Positions 21,308 to 30,331 of a stretch of DNA of 64,000 nucleotides are shown here, piece after piece (position 1 is the first letter of the stretch; every line of letters starts with the position of its first letter). Source of the stretch: Nocardioides cavernaquae (GTDB lineage Bacteria > Actinomycetota > Actinomycetes > Propionibacteriales > Nocardioidaceae); assembly GCF_003600895.1 (NCBI RefSeq), contig NZ_QYRP01000002.1, positions 2,790,001 through 2,854,000 on the forward strand, given 5' to 3'. The notes under the pieces are model-generated. The model had not been told where the DNA came from. It saw nothing but the letters and a program-made list of their open reading frames with translations, and made no database searches. Position numbers and translations under genes: made by a program.

Positions 21308-22404
21308 GGTGCGACTGCCTCGAGCTGAGCGGCGACGGTCTCCACGAGCTCGTTCCACGAGGTCACGAACTTGTCGACGCCCTCGGTCTCGAGCACCTCG
21401 AGCACGTCGTCGAAGTCGATGCCGACCTCGGCGAGCGCCGCGAAGATCTCGGCCGCCTCGTCGCCGCGACCGGTGACGGTGTCGCCGGTGACGACGCCGT
21501 GGTCCGCGAAGGCGTCGAGGGTCTTCTCGGGCATCGTGTTGACGCAGCCGTCGACGACCAGCTCCGAGACGTAGAGCGTGTCCGGGTACGCCGGGTCCTT
21601 GACGCCGGTGGAGGCCCACAGCGGTCGCTGGACGTTGGCCGCGGAGAGCTTCGCGAAGCGCTCGCCCCCGAACACCTCCTGGTACGCCGCGTAGGCAGCC
21701 CAGGCGTTGGCCAGCGCGGCCTTGCCCTTGAGGGCGAGGGCCTCGTCGGTGCCGATGGCATCGAGGCGCTTGTCGACCTCCGAGTCCACCCGGGACACGA
21801 AGAAGGAGGCGACGGAGTGGATCGTCGCGAGGTCGATGCCCTTGGCAGCAGCCTGCTCGAGACCGGTGAGGTAGGCATCCATGACGGCGCGGTAGCGCCC
21901 GATGCCGAAGATCAGGGTGACGTTGACGCTGATGCCGTCGGCGATGGCGGCCGTGATCGCGGGAAGGCCCGGCTCGGTCGCGGGGATCTTGATCAGCGCG
22001 TTGGGGCGGTCCACCTCGCTCCACAGCAGGCGGGCCTGGTCGATCGTGCCCGCGGTCTCCATGGCAAGGCCCGGCTCGACCTCGATGGAGACGCGGCCGT
22101 CGAACGGGTCGTTGGCGTAGGTCTCCGCAAGGATGTCGCACGCGTTGCGGACGTCCTCGGTGGTCAGCTCGAAGATCGCCTCGGTCGGCGTGATGCCCTC
22201 AACGGCCTCGGCGCGCAGCTGGTCGGCGTACCGCTCGCCATCGGAGATTGCCGCGGCGAAGATGCTCGGGTTGGTGGTGACACCGACGACCGACTTCTCC
22301 TTGATCAGGTCGGCGAGGTTGCCGGTCTCGATGCGTTCGCGGGACAGGTCGTCGAGCCAGATGGACACGCCGGCTGCGGCGAGGGACTGGAGTCGTTCGG
22401 ACAT
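21304..22404 (-). CDS. tal: Transaldolase (actinobacterial type)
   Basis: 366 residues, the length of the actinobacterial class. It transfers a dihydroxyacetone unit between sugar phosphates. Signatures: [13 protein letters not shown] near the N-terminus, [34 protein letters not shown] (Schiff-base Lys), [19 protein letters not shown] and [16 protein letters not shown]. The ATG at 22404 follows GAGGAGAAGGATC. It lies 28 nt after tkt and overlaps pgi by 4 nt. Confidence 0.96.
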   Translation of the reverse strand: MSERLQSLAAAGVSIWLDDLSRERIETGNLADLIKEKSVVGVTTNPSIFAAAISDGERYADQLRAEAVEGITPTEAIFELTTEDVRNACDILAETYANDPFDGRVSIEVEPGLAMETAGTIDQARLLWSEVDRPNALIKIPATEPGLPAITAAIADGISVNVTLIFGIGRYRAVMDAYLTGLEQAAAKGIDLATIHSVASFFVSRVDSEVDKRLDAIGTDEALALKGKAALANAWAAYAAYQEVFGGERFAKLSAANVQRPLWASTGVKDPAYPDTLYVSELVVDGCVNTMPEKTLDAFADHGVVTGDTVTGRGDEAAEIFAALAEVGIDFDDVLEVLETEGVDKFVTSWNELVETVAAQLEAVAP

Positions 22405-22432
22405 GGGTGATCCTTCTCCTCGGGTAAGGGCG

Positions 22433-24559
22433 TCAGCTGTTGTCGGCACCGGCGTGAAGGCCAGCACTCTTGATGCTGTCCAGCGCCGCGGTGACGACGG
22501 CATCGGTCGTGATGCCGTATTCGGTGAACATGCGCGTGGCGTCGGCGGAGGCGCCGAAGTCCTCGATCGAGACGATGCGGCCGTGGTCGCCGACCAGCTC
22601 GCGCCAGCCGAGGGCGATGCCGGCCTCGACCGAGACGCGGGCCTTCACGATCGGCGGGATGACGCTGTCGCGGTAGGCCTGGTCCTGCGCGTTGAACCAC
22701 TCGACGCAGGGGAGCGAGACGACGCGGGCGTTGATGCCCTGCTCGGCGAGCGCGGTGCGCGCGGCGACGGCCAGCTGGACCTCGGAGCCGGTGCCCAGGA
22801 GCACGACGTCGGGCTCGCCGCCGTCGGCGTCGATGAGCACGTAGCCGCCCTTGGCCACCTCGGAGGCGGGGGCGAAGCCCTCAGAGCTGCGGGGGAAGGT
22901 CGGGAGGTTCTGGCGCGACAGGCAGAGCGCGGCGGGCCGGTCGGTGTGCTGCAGGACCGTGTGCCAGGCGACCGCGGTCTCGTTGGCGTCCGCCGGGCGG
23001 ATCACGTCGAGGTGCGGGATCGCCCGGAGCGCGGCGACGTGCTCGATCGGCTGGTGGGTCGGGCCGTCCTCGCCGAGGCCGACGGAGTCGTGGGTCCACA
23101 CGTAGATCGTGGGCAGCTTCATCAGCGCCGCGAGACGCACCGACGGGCGCATGTAGTCGGCGAACTGCAGGAACGTGCCGCCGAAGACGCGGGTGCCGCC
23201 GTGCAGCGTGATGCCGTTCATGATCGCGCCCATGGCGTGCTCGCGGATGCCGAAGTGGAGCACGCGACCGAGCAGCGGGTCGGCCTTCCACTCGTGCGTG
23301 GCATGCGACGGGGGGAGGAAGGACGGCGCACCGTCAATGGTCGTGTTGTTGGAGCCGGCGAGGTCGGCCGAGCCACCCCAGAGCTCGGGCATCAGCGGAG
23401 CGATCGCGTTGATCACCTTGCCGGAGGCCGACCGGGTGGCCACGCCCTTGGCATCGGCCGGGAAGACCGGCAGCGCCTCGGCGAGGCCCTCGGGCAGACC
23501 ACGGACCTTCATGCGGGCCAGGATCGCGTCGGCCTCGGGGTTGGCCGTGGCCCATTCCGCGAAGTCGGTGTCCCAGGCGGCTGCCCACTCCTTGCCCCGG
23601 GCCACGAGGCTGCGGGTGTGCTCGAGCACCTCGGCCGGCACCTCGAAGTGCTGCTCCGGGTCGAAGCCCAGGACTTCCTTGGTCAGCGCCACCTCGGCGG
23701 CGCCGAGCGCGGAACCGTGCGACGCCTCGGTGTTCTGGGCGTTGGGTGCGGGCCAGGCGATGATCGTGTTGAGCACGATGAGCGACGGCTGGTCGGTCAC
23801 GGCGCGACCCGCCTGGATCGCGTCGTACAGGCCCTGGACGTCCTCGACGTAGTCGGTGCCGCCGTTGGTCCAGTCGACCTTCTGGACGTGCCAGCCGTAG
23901 GCCTCGTAACGCTTCGCGACGTCCTCGGAGAACGAGACGTCGGTGTCGCCCTCGATCGAGATGCGGTTGGCGTCGTAGATGACCGTGAGGTTGCCGAGCT
24001 CCTGGTGGCCGGCAATGCTCGACGCCTCGGCCGACACGCCTTCCTGGAGGTCGCCGTCGGAGGCGATGACGAAGACGTCGTGGTCGAAGAGCGACTCGCC
24101 GGCCGCGCTGGTCGGGTCGAGCAGGCCGCGCTCACGGCGAGCGGCCATGGCCATGCCGACAGCGTTGGCGATGCCCTGCCCGAGCGGACCGGTGGTGGTC
24201 TCGACGCCCGCGGTGTGACCGTGCTCCGGGTGGCCGGGCGTCTTGGAGCCCCACGTGCGGAACGCCTTCAGGTCATCGAGCTCGAGGCCGAAGCCGGCCA
24301 GGTAGAGCTGGATGTAGAGAGTGAGGCTCGAGTGACCGCACGAGAGGACGAAGCGGTCACGGCCCATCCAGTCGGGGTTCGCCGGGTCGCTGCGCATGAC
24401 CTTCTGGAAGAGGAGGTACGCCGCGGGTGCAAGGCTCATCGCGGTGCCCGGGTGGCCGTTGCCCACCTTCTGCACGGCGTCCATGGCGAGGACACGGGAA
24501 GTGTCCACCGCCAGCTTGTCGACGTCGGTCCAGTCCAGCTTGGTGGGAGCGGGGCTCAC
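22433..24559 (-). CDS. tkt: Transketolase
   Basis: 708 residues. A thiamine diphosphate enzyme of the pentose phosphate pathway. Signatures: [34 protein letters not shown], the ThDP motif [19 protein letters not shown], and in the pyrimidine-binding domain [22 protein letters not shown]. The C-terminal domain shows [10 protein letters not shown] and [10 protein letters not shown]. It is the first gene of tkt-tal-pgi-pgl, divergent from ctaB, and has a -10 TAGGCT and a leader of about 48 nt. Confidence 0.97.
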   Translation of the reverse strand: MSPAPTKLDWTDVDKLAVDTSRVLAMDAVQKVGNGHPGTAMSLAPAAYLLFQKVMRSDPANPDWMGRDRFVLSCGHSSLTLYIQLYLAGFGLELDDLKAFRTWGSKTPGHPEHGHTAGVETTTGPLGQGIANAVGMAMAARRERGLLDPTSAAGESLFDHDVFVIASDGDLQEGVSAEASSIAGHQELGNLTVIYDANRISIEGDTDVSFSEDVAKRYEAYGWHVQKVDWTNGGTDYVEDVQGLYDAIQAGRAVTDQPSLIVLNTIIAWPAPNAQNTEASHGSALGAAEVALTKEVLGFDPEQHFEVPAEVLEHTRSLVARGKEWAAAWDTDFAEWATANPEADAILARMKVRGLPEGLAEALPVFPADAKGVATRSASGKVINAIAPLMPELWGGSADLAGSNNTTIDGAPSFLPPSHATHEWKADPLLGRVLHFGIREHAMGAIMNGITLHGGTRVFGGTFLQFADYMRPSVRLAALMKLPTIYVWTHDSVGLGEDGPTHQPIEHVAALRAIPHLDVIRPADANETAVAWHTVLQHTDRPAALCLSRQNLPTFPRSSEGFAPASEVAKGGYVLIDADGGEPDVVLLGTGSEVQLAVAARTALAEQGINARVVSLPCVEWFNAQDQAYRDSVIPPIVKARVSVEAGIALGWRELVGDHGRIVSIEDFGASADATRMFTEYGITTDAVVTAALDSIKSAGLHAGADNS

Positions 24560-24613
24560 GGGGTTCCTCCGAGGTGACGACCGGCACAGCGGTCAGGTGA
24601 TGGCGGTACGCCG

Positions 24614-24619
24614 AGCCTA
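24614..24619 (-). promoter_or_regulatory. -10 hexamer TAGGCT of tkt
   Basis: TAGGCT on the minus strand lies 54 nt before the tkt ATG at 24559; the leader carries the tkt ribosome-binding site CGGAGGAACC. Confidence 0.55.
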
Positions 24620-24633
24620 GTCCAGCGTGCCGT

Positions 24634-24639
24634 TAGACT
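24634..24639 (+). promoter_or_regulatory. -10 hexamer TAGACT of ctaB
   Basis: TAGACT lies 44 nt before the ctaB GTG at 24684. With the tkt promoter it makes a compact divergent region of 124 nt. Confidence 0.5.
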
Positions 24640-24683
24640 CGACCCGCATCTCCTACTGACCAGTTCTTGTCCCCGAGGTATCC

Positions 24684-25637
24684 GTGACGCATGTCGGCCA
24701 GCCCGTGACCCCCGCACAGGCACCTGTCGCCGACGCTGAAGGACCCTCGACGTGGAAGGACGTCGTCGGTGCCTACGTCGGCCTGACGAAGCCCCGCGTG
24801 ATCGAGCTCCTGCTCCTCACGACGGTGCCGGTGATGTTCTTTGCGGCGCGCGGAGTCCCGGACCTGATGCTCGTCGTCTGGACGGTCATCGGCGGCACGC
24901 TCTCCGCTGGCTCCGCCTCGGCGTACAACTGCGTCTACGACCGCGACATCGACGAGCAGATGCGTCGCACGCGTCGTCGTGCGCTGCCGCGCCACATTGT
25001 CACGGCGCATTCCGCGCTGGTCTTCGCGACCGTGCTCGCGGTGGTTTCGACGGCTGTGCTCTGGTGGGGAGTCAACGGCCTCTCCGCTGGTCTCTCGCTC
25101 GGCGCGAACGCGTTCTACGTGTTCGTCTACACGATGCTGCTCAAGCGCCGGACCACGCAGAACATCGTCTGGGGCGGCATCGCGGGTTGCTTCCCGGCGC
25201 TGATCGGCTGGACCGCTGTCACCGGCGAGCTCGCCTGGGCCCCGATCGTGCTCTTCCTCGTGGTCTTCTTCTGGACGCCCCCGCACACGTGGGCGCTGGC
25301 GCTGCGCTACCGCGAGGACTACGCCAACGTCGACGTGCCGATGCTGCCGGTCGTGAAGCCCGCGCGCGAGGTCGGACGCCAGATCGTCCTCTACTCCTGG
25401 GTCATGGTCGCCACGTCGCTGGCGCTCTGGCCGATCGGCAACCTCGGCTGGTTCTACCCGTCGGCTGCCGCGATCCTGGGTGCCGTGTTCCTGGTCGAGG
25501 CGCACCGCATGTGGGGCCGCACGCGCGGGACCGAGTCGCTCTCGGAGATCAAGCCCATGCGGCTGTTCCATCACAGCAACCTCTACCTCTCGCTGCTGTT
25601 CGTCGCCGTCGCGATCGACCCGCTGATCACTCGCTGA
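24684..25637 (+). CDS. ctaB: Protoheme IX farnesyltransferase (heme O synthase)
   Basis: 317 residues, a UbiA-family membrane prenyltransferase with about nine hydrophobic helices. YVGLTKPRVIELLLLTTVPVMFF starts the first helix. NCVYDRDIDEQMRRTRRRALPR is the first Asp-rich prenyl-diphosphate motif. DYANVDVPMLPVV is the second. It makes heme O from heme B for cytochrome oxidase. The GTG at 24684 follows CCGAGGTATCC. Convergent to ctaA, the next step of the pathway. Confidence 0.95.
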   Translation: MTHVGQPVTPAQAPVADAEGPSTWKDVVGAYVGLTKPRVIELLLLTTVPVMFFAARGVPDLMLVVWTVIGGTLSAGSASAYNCVYDRDIDEQMRRTRRRALPRHIVTAHSALVFATVLAVVSTAVLWWGVNGLSAGLSLGANAFYVFVYTMLLKRRTTQNIVWGGIAGCFPALIGWTAVTGELAWAPIVLFLVVFFWTPPHTWALALRYREDYANVDVPMLPVVKPAREVGRQIVLYSWVMVATSLALWPIGNLGWFYPSAAAILGAVFLVEAHRMWGRTRGTESLSEIKPMRLFHHSNLYLSLLFVAVAIDPLITR

Positions 25638-25702
25638 GTCAGGCCGCTGACCGACGGGTGGTGACACGGCCGTGCCGTCAACGACCCGGCGCGGACCCTG
25701 TG

Positions 25703-26614
25703 TCAGGCGCGGGCGCGTGTGGTGAGTACGACGCGGGCGAGGCCGGCTGCCACCAACGCCGCGCCGAGCATGTGGATCGCGACCAGGATCTCGGGCAGGT
25801 CGGTGAAGTACTGCACGTAGCCGATCAGGCCCTGGGCGAGCTCGACGATCAGCAGGACCGAGGCAAAGAAGGCGAGGGTGCGCTCGTTGCGGCGGGCAGC
25901 GACGACGAGCAGCGCGATCGTCAAGCCGACCAGGAGCCAGACGGAGACTCCGTGCACGTGCGATACGACCTGCGGGTCGAGGCCGGTGCGCTTGGACTCC
26001 TGGTCGCCGGAGTGGGGGCCGGAGCCGGTCACCACGGTGCCGAGCCAGAGTGCCAGTGCCCCGGCAGCGACGGTTGCCCACGCCAGACGCACCGACAGAC
26101 GACCAGCGGCCGGACGAACCGGGCCGCCGAGCGCGTCGATCAGCCAGACGCAGAGCCCGACCATGACCATCGAGACCAGCAGGTGCCCTGCGACGATCCA
26201 CGGGTTGAGGTCGGTCAGGACGGTGATCCCGCCGAGGATCGCCTGGGCGGGGATCCCGAGGGCGATGGCGGTCGAGAGCCAGTACGCCGTCCGTGCCCGC
26301 CGGTCGCGACGGCCGCGAGCGTCACGGGTGCTGCGGAGCAGGTGGACCAGGGCGAGGGCCCAGCAGGTCACCGCGACGGCGACCAGCACGAAGGTGAGCA
26401 TGCGGTTGCCGAACTCGATCGCGCCGTGGATGCCGAGCGCGGAGTGCGGGACGTAGGACTCCTCGGTGCACCGTGGCCAGGTCGGACAGCCGAGACCGGA
26501 GCCGGTCAGCCGGACAGCGCCACCGGTCACCACGATCCCGATGTTGACCACGAGGTTGGCGATCGCGGACCACCACAGGGCGCGCTGCGCGAGGGCAGAG
26601 GTGCCGGCGTACAT
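25703..26614 (-). CDS. ctaA: Heme A synthase
   Basis: 303 residues with about eight membrane helices. It oxidises heme O to heme A. Near the N-terminus TGGAVRLTGSGLGCPTWPRC carries the Cys pair typical of the family, followed by HGAIEFGNRMLTF. Other His-bearing helices are VAGHLLVSMVMVG, SHVHGVSVWLL and AIHMLGAALVA, giving the two heme sites. The ATG at 26614 lies 5 nt after the upstream ABC permease stop, so ctaA is transcribed with that exporter. This linkage is common in actinobacteria, though the exporter's cargo is unknown. Confidence 0.94.
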   Translation of the reverse strand: MYAGTSALAQRALWWSAIANLVVNIGIVVTGGAVRLTGSGLGCPTWPRCTEESYVPHSALGIHGAIEFGNRMLTFVLVAVAVTCWALALVHLLRSTRDARGRRDRRARTAYWLSTAIALGIPAQAILGGITVLTDLNPWIVAGHLLVSMVMVGLCVWLIDALGGPVRPAAGRLSVRLAWATVAAGALALWLGTVVTGSGPHSGDQESKRTGLDPQVVSHVHGVSVWLLVGLTIALLVVAARRNERTLAFFASVLLIVELAQGLIGYVQYFTDLPEILVAIHMLGAALVAAGLARVVLTTRARA

Positions 26615-26619
26615 CTGTC

Positions 26620-27399
26620 TCACTCCCACTTGAAGTAGCGCCCGGCCAGGACCGAGCCGATCACGGCCCAGACCGCCAGGGTCACCATGGCGACCGCATC
26701 GCAGCGGCCGTCGGTCAGGCCACCGCGCAGTGCGTCGCCGAGTGCTCCGGACGGCAGGAACCGGAGCACCTCGCCGGCAGCGCCGTAGGTGTCGCGGGGG
26801 AGCACCACGCCGCCACCCATCAGGAGCAGCAGGTAGACGAGGTTGGCTGCGGCCAGCGTTGCCTCGGCGCGGAGCGTGCCGGCCATCAGCAGACCGAGCG
26901 AGCCGAAGGCGAGCGTGCCCAGGAAGGTCCCGACCAGCGCAACGGGCAGACCGACGACGCCTCCGTCCGGCGTCCATCCCAGCGCGACGGCCACGCCGCA
27001 GATCACGATCGCCTGGAACACCTGCACCACGAAGATGGCGATGACCTTGCCCAGCAGCAGCCCGTGGCGGGGGAGCGGCGAGGCTCCGAGCCGCTTGATC
27101 AGGCCGTAGCGCCGTTCGAACCCAGTGGCGATCGCGAGCGAGGTGAACGACGTCGAGAGGACGGCCAGCGCGAGGACGCCCGGGGTGAGGACGTCGACCA
27201 CCGGGGCGTCGAAGTCGAGGCCGAGTTGGTTGGCACCGATCACTCCACCGACGAGAGCGAGGACCGGGATGACGACGGCGAGCAGGAGCTGCTCGCCGTT
27301 GCGGAGCAGCAGCTTGGTCTCCATGGCGGCCTGGGCGCGGACCTGCTGGTGCAGGGGCGCCGCTCCGGGGGCGGGCGCGAACGGCGAGACGGTGCTCAT
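26620..27399 (-). CDS. ABC-2 type transporter permease
   Basis: 259 residues, six hydrophobic segments in the ABC-2 pattern: ETKLLLRNGEQLLLAVVIPVLALVGGV, TPGVLALAVLSTSFTSLAIATGFERRYGLIKRLGASPL (the amphipathic coupling region), then VVQVFQAIVICGVAVALGW, LGTLAFGSLGLLMAG, LVYLLLLMGGGVVLP and a last helix ending in YFKWE. It pairs with the ATPase that ends at 27396 (4-nt overlap) and precedes ctaA. The arrangement ATPase-permease-ctaA suggests a role near heme A or oxidase assembly, but the cargo is unknown. Confidence 0.88.
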   Translation of the reverse strand: MSTVSPFAPAPGAAPLHQQVRAQAAMETKLLLRNGEQLLLAVVIPVLALVGGVIGANQLGLDFDAPVVDVLTPGVLALAVLSTSFTSLAIATGFERRYGLIKRLGASPLPRHGLLLGKVIAIFVVQVFQAIVICGVAVALGWTPDGGVVGLPVALVGTFLGTLAFGSLGLLMAGTLRAEATLAAANLVYLLLLMGGGVVLPRDTYGAAGEVLRFLPSGALGDALRGGLTDGRCDAVAMVTLAVWAVIGSVLAGRYFKWE

Positions 27400-28346
27400 G
27401 CCTCGAGCTCCCTTCCGGTGAGCTGCAGGAAGACGTCCTCGAGGGTGCGCTGGCCGAGGGTCAGGGACTCAGGAAGTACGCCGTGGTGGGCACACCACGC
27501 CGAGACCTTGGCCAGGGTGCTCGCGTCGGCGGGGCCCGAGATCAGCAGTGACTGCTCGTTGATGGCGATCACCTCGGTGTCGGGACCGAGGTCGGCCTGC
27601 AGCCCTGCAGGTGCGTCCGGCGGGAACGGCTCGGTGACGACCAGGCGGATGGTGGCGTGGCCGCGCGACCGGGTGAGCTCGAACGGCGAGCCGGAGGCGA
27701 TCACGCGACCCCGGTCGATGACGTGCACCTGGTCGGCGAGACGCTCGGCCTCCTCCAGGTAGTGCGTGGTGAGGACGACGGTCACGCCCGAGTCGCGGAG
27801 CTCCTGGAGCAGCTCCCACGTCGTACGCCGCGCAGCAGGGTCCATGCCGGCCGTCGGCTCGTCGACGAAGACCAGCTCAGGCCGGCCGATGAGCGCCATG
27901 GCGAGCCCCAGGCGCTGCTGCTGGCCGCCGGAGAGGCGGCGGTAGGGGGTGGAGCCACACTCCTCGAGGCCGAGCCGCTCGACGAGCAACTCCACCGGGA
28001 GCGGATGGGCGTGGAGCGCAGCCATGTGTCGCAGCATCTCGACCGCGCGCACCCCGGACCACGCGCCGCCGGCCTGCAGCATCACGCCGATGCGGGGGAG
28101 CAGCTCGCGTCGCTGGGCGATCGGGTCGAGGCCCAGCACCCGGACCGTGCCGGATTGCGGTTTGCGGAATCCCTCGCAGGTCTCGAGCGTCGTGGTCTTG
28201 CCGGCTCCGTTCGGGCCCAGCACAGCGGTGATCGTGCCGCGCTCCACGGAGAGGGAGAGGCCGTCCACGGCAGTCTTGTCGCCGTAGCGCATGACCAGTC
28301 CGTCAATGAGGACGGCAGGGCCGTCCGGGTGGGGAGCATCGGTCAC
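27396..28346 (-). CDS. ABC transporter ATP-binding protein
   Basis: 316 residues. One ABC module: Walker A GPNGAGKTTT, signature RLSGGQQQRLGLAMAL, Walker B LVFVDEPTAGMD, H-loop LTTHYLEEAERLADQV. A C-terminal extension of about 90 residues (RGHATIRLVVTEPF onward) is of the DrrA/NatA kind. The GTG at 28346 sits 7 nt after TAGACT on the minus strand, so leaderless. It works with the permease at 26620-27399. A second, separate exporter pair is divergently encoded from 28410. Confidence 0.92.
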   Translation of the reverse strand: MTDAPHPDGPAVLIDGLVMRYGDKTAVDGLSLSVERGTITAVLGPNGAGKTTTLETCEGFRKPQSGTVRVLGLDPIAQRRELLPRIGVMLQAGGAWSGVRAVEMLRHMAALHAHPLPVELLVERLGLEECGSTPYRRLSGGQQQRLGLAMALIGRPELVFVDEPTAGMDPAARRTTWELLQELRDSGVTVVLTTHYLEEAERLADQVHVIDRGRVIASGSPFELTRSRGHATIRLVVTEPFPPDAPAGLQADLGPDTEVIAINEQSLLISGPADASTLAKVSAWCAHHGVLPESLTLGQRTLEDVFLQLTGRELEA

Positions 28347-28353
28347 GGCGGAC

Positions 28354-28359
28354 AGTCTA
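28354..28359 (-). promoter_or_regulatory. -10 hexamer TAGACT of the ABC-ctaA operon
   Basis: TAGACT ends 7 nt before the GTG at 28346. It is part of a compact divergent pair of leaderless promoters with 28397-28402. Confidence 0.6.
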
Positions 28360-28396
28360 GGAACCAAAGTCGGATGCCCTTGTCGGTGGCCCGCTC

Positions 28397-28402
28397 TAGG
28401 GT
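28397..28402 (+). promoter_or_regulatory. -10 hexamer TAGGGT of the second ABC exporter
   Basis: TAGGGT ends 7 nt before the ATG at 28410; leaderless arrangement. Confidence 0.6.
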
Positions 28403-28409
28403 CTTTGGC

Positions 28410-29390
28410 ATGACCACACGACCGGCCATCGAGGCCGACAACCTGGTGAAGCACTATGGCGACACGGTGGCGGTGGACGGAGTGAGCTTCTCCGTCCCGC
28501 AGGGCACCGTCCTGGGCCTGCTCGGGCCCAACGGGGCAGGCAAGACGACCACCGTTCGCATGATGACCACCCTGACCAGGCCGACCTCGGGCACCGCCCG
28601 GGTTGCCGGCTTCGACGTCCGAGAGCAGCCGCGCCAGGTGCGCGCACGACTCGGCCTGACCGGCCAGGCCGCGACCGTTGACGAGCTGTTGACCGGCCGG
28701 GAGAACCTCCGCCTGATCGGCTCGCTCTATGGCCTCCCGTCCGCGGACGTCAAGCGGCGCAGCGATGAGCTGCTCGAGCGCTTCTCCCTGACCGAGGCGG
28801 CGGGCCGGATCGCGAAGGGCTACTCCGGTGGCATGCGCAGGCGGCTCGACCTCGCCGTCAGCCTCATCGCCCACCCGCCCGTGCTCTTCCTGGACGAGCC
28901 GACCACGGGGCTCGACCCACGCAGCCGCGTGGAGCTGTGGGCGGTGCTGCGCGACCTGGTGTCGGAGGGCACCACACTGCTCCTCACGACTCAGTACCTG
29001 GAGGAGGCCGACCACCTCGCGGACGACATCGTCGTCATCGACCGGGGCACGGTGATCGCCCAGGGCACGCCGCTCCAGCTCAAGGACGCCGCCGGCAAGG
29101 CGTCCATCGTCGTGACCGTGTCGCGCGCCGACGACCTGGCCGAGGCTGAGCGGCTGATCCGCACCTCGGTGAGCGAGGTCCACCTCGACCCGGGCGCGCG
29201 ACAGTTCACCGTCGCGGCAAACGGCCTGGCCGACATGACCCGCATCGCGGCGGTCTTCGCGGACAGCGCAATCGAGCTCGACGACCTCGGGCTCAAGCGC
29301 CCGAGCCTCGACGACGTCTTCCTGCACCTCACCGGCCACCGTGCCGAGGACGCCGCGCCCGCCGAGTCCGCCGAGGAGGCACTCGCATGA
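28410..29390 (+). CDS. ABC transporter ATP-binding protein, DrrA-like
   Basis: 326 residues. Walker A GPNGAGKTTTVRMM, signature YSGGMRRRLDLAVSL, Walker [17 protein letters not shown]-loop LTTQYLEEADHLAD (Gln where His is common, as in daunorubicin-type DrrA proteins). The C-terminal ACT-like extension ends RPSLDDVFLHLTGH. It is the ATPase of a drug/lipid-type exporter with the overlapping permease gene at 29387. The ATG is leaderless behind TAGGGT. The last residues are Glu/Ala rich. Confidence 0.92.
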   Translation: MTTRPAIEADNLVKHYGDTVAVDGVSFSVPQGTVLGLLGPNGAGKTTTVRMMTTLTRPTSGTARVAGFDVREQPRQVRARLGLTGQAATVDELLTGRENLRLIGSLYGLPSADVKRRSDELLERFSLTEAAGRIAKGYSGGMRRRLDLAVSLIAHPPVLFLDEPTTGLDPRSRVELWAVLRDLVSEGTTLLLTTQYLEEADHLADDIVVIDRGTVIAQGTPLQLKDAAGKASIVVTVSRADDLAEAERLIRTSVSEVHLDPGARQFTVAANGLADMTRIAAVFADSAIELDDLGLKRPSLDDVFLHLTGHRAEDAAPAESAEEALA

Positions 29391-30241
29391 CCAGTCTCGA
29401 GACCCAGTCGGGCGAGCCCATGCCCGTTGACACCGCGATCCACCAGACCAGCCTGCTGCGCCAGTCCCTGGTGATCGTGCGCCGCAACCTGACCCACATC
29501 CGGCGCATGCCGGAGATGCTGCTCGACGTGACGATCCAGCCGGTGATGTTCGTCCTGCTCTTCGCCTTCGTCTTCGGAGCGTCGATCCAGACGGACTCGC
29601 AGGCCGGCTACCGGGAGTGGTTGCTCGGCGGCATCATGGGCCAGACCATCACCTTCGCCTCGTTCATCGTCGCGCTCGGCCTCACCGCCGACCTCGACAA
29701 GGGCATCGTCGACCGCATGCGCTCGCTGCCGATCAACTCGTCCGCCGTCCTGGTCGGGCGGAGCATCTCCAGCCTGATCCACTCGAGCATCGGACTCGTC
29801 GTCATGTCGGTGACCGGCCTGCTGATCGGCTGGCGCATCCGGGGGAGCTTCGTCGACGCAGTGCTCGGCTACGCGCTGCTGCTGCTCTGGGGCTTCGCGA
29901 TGATCTGGGTCGGCATCCTCGTCGGCTCGGCCATGCGTTCGGTCGAGGCCGTCAACGGCCTGATGTTCGCGACGATGTTCCCGATCACGTTCCTCGCCAA
30001 CACCTTTGCGCCGACCGACCCGATGCCCGCGTGGCTGCAGGCCATCGCCGAGTGGAACCCGATCTCGTCGCTGGTCCAGGCAGTGCGCAACCTGTGGGGC
30101 AACGACCCCGACGGCGTGCCCGCGAGCGCGGCCTTCCCGCTGCACCACCCGGTGCTGTCGACCCTGATCTGGGTCGTCATCATCACGGCGGTCATGGCCC
30201 CGCTGGCGGTGCGTGCGTTCCGGAAGCGCACCGATTCCTGA
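29387..30241 (+). CDS. ABC-2 type permease, DrrB-like
   Basis: 284 residues, with six predicted membrane helices. RNLTHIRRMPEMLLDVTIQPVMFVLLFAFVFG is the typical DrrB entry, followed by GGIMGQTITFASFIVALGLTADLDKGIVDRMRSLPI and a final helix VVIITAVMAPLAVRAF. The stretch NTFAPTDPMPAWLQAIAEWNPISS is the conserved external loop. It overlaps its ATPase by 4 nt (ATGA). A long hairpin follows. Cargo is not deducible. Confidence 0.9.
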   Translation: MTSLETQSGEPMPVDTAIHQTSLLRQSLVIVRRNLTHIRRMPEMLLDVTIQPVMFVLLFAFVFGASIQTDSQAGYREWLLGGIMGQTITFASFIVALGLTADLDKGIVDRMRSLPINSSAVLVGRSISSLIHSSIGLVVMSVTGLLIGWRIRGSFVDAVLGYALLLLWGFAMIWVGILVGSAMRSVEAVNGLMFATMFPITFLANTFAPTDPMPAWLQAIAEWNPISSLVQAVRNLWGNDPDGVPASAAFPLHHPVLSTLIWVVIITAVMAPLAVRAFRKRTDS

Positions 30242-30261
30242 CAGATCCCGCGATCGACACC

Positions 30262-30307
30262 GACCGCCCCCCTCAAGTTAGGTGACCCTTCCTTGAAGGG
30301 GGCGGTC
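30262..30307. terminator. Long hairpin between the DrrB-like gene and sufR
   Basis: A 16-bp stem with one mismatch: left arm 30262-30277 (GACCGCCCCCCTCAAG), 14-nt loop, right arm 30292-30307 (CTTGAAGGGGGCGGTC). It starts 20 nt past the permease stop and ends just before the sufR promoter, so it probably insulates the two units. It lacks a T-tract. Confidence 0.7.
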
Positions 30308-30331
30308 TATTAACGTCACAATGATGTTGTG
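30308..30331 (+). promoter_or_regulatory. sufR promoter and probable SufR operator
   Basis: TATTAA (30308-30313) is a possible -10. It is followed by the inverted repeat CACAA-TGATG-TTGTG at 30317-30331, whose right half overlaps the sufR GTG (30329). Position at the predicted +1 and start codon fits autorepression of the suf operon by its Fe-S-sensing first gene product. This is inference from position and symmetry. Confidence 0.6.

Noticed and set aside
25661..25680. Possible terminator between ctaB and ctaA
   Set aside because: ACGGC-CGT-GCCGT gives only a 5-bp stem, too weak to call.
24633..26201. A 522-codon minus-strand frame across ctaB
   Set aside because: It covers a real membrane enzyme on the other strand and contains no recognisable domain; Arg/Asp-rich shadow.
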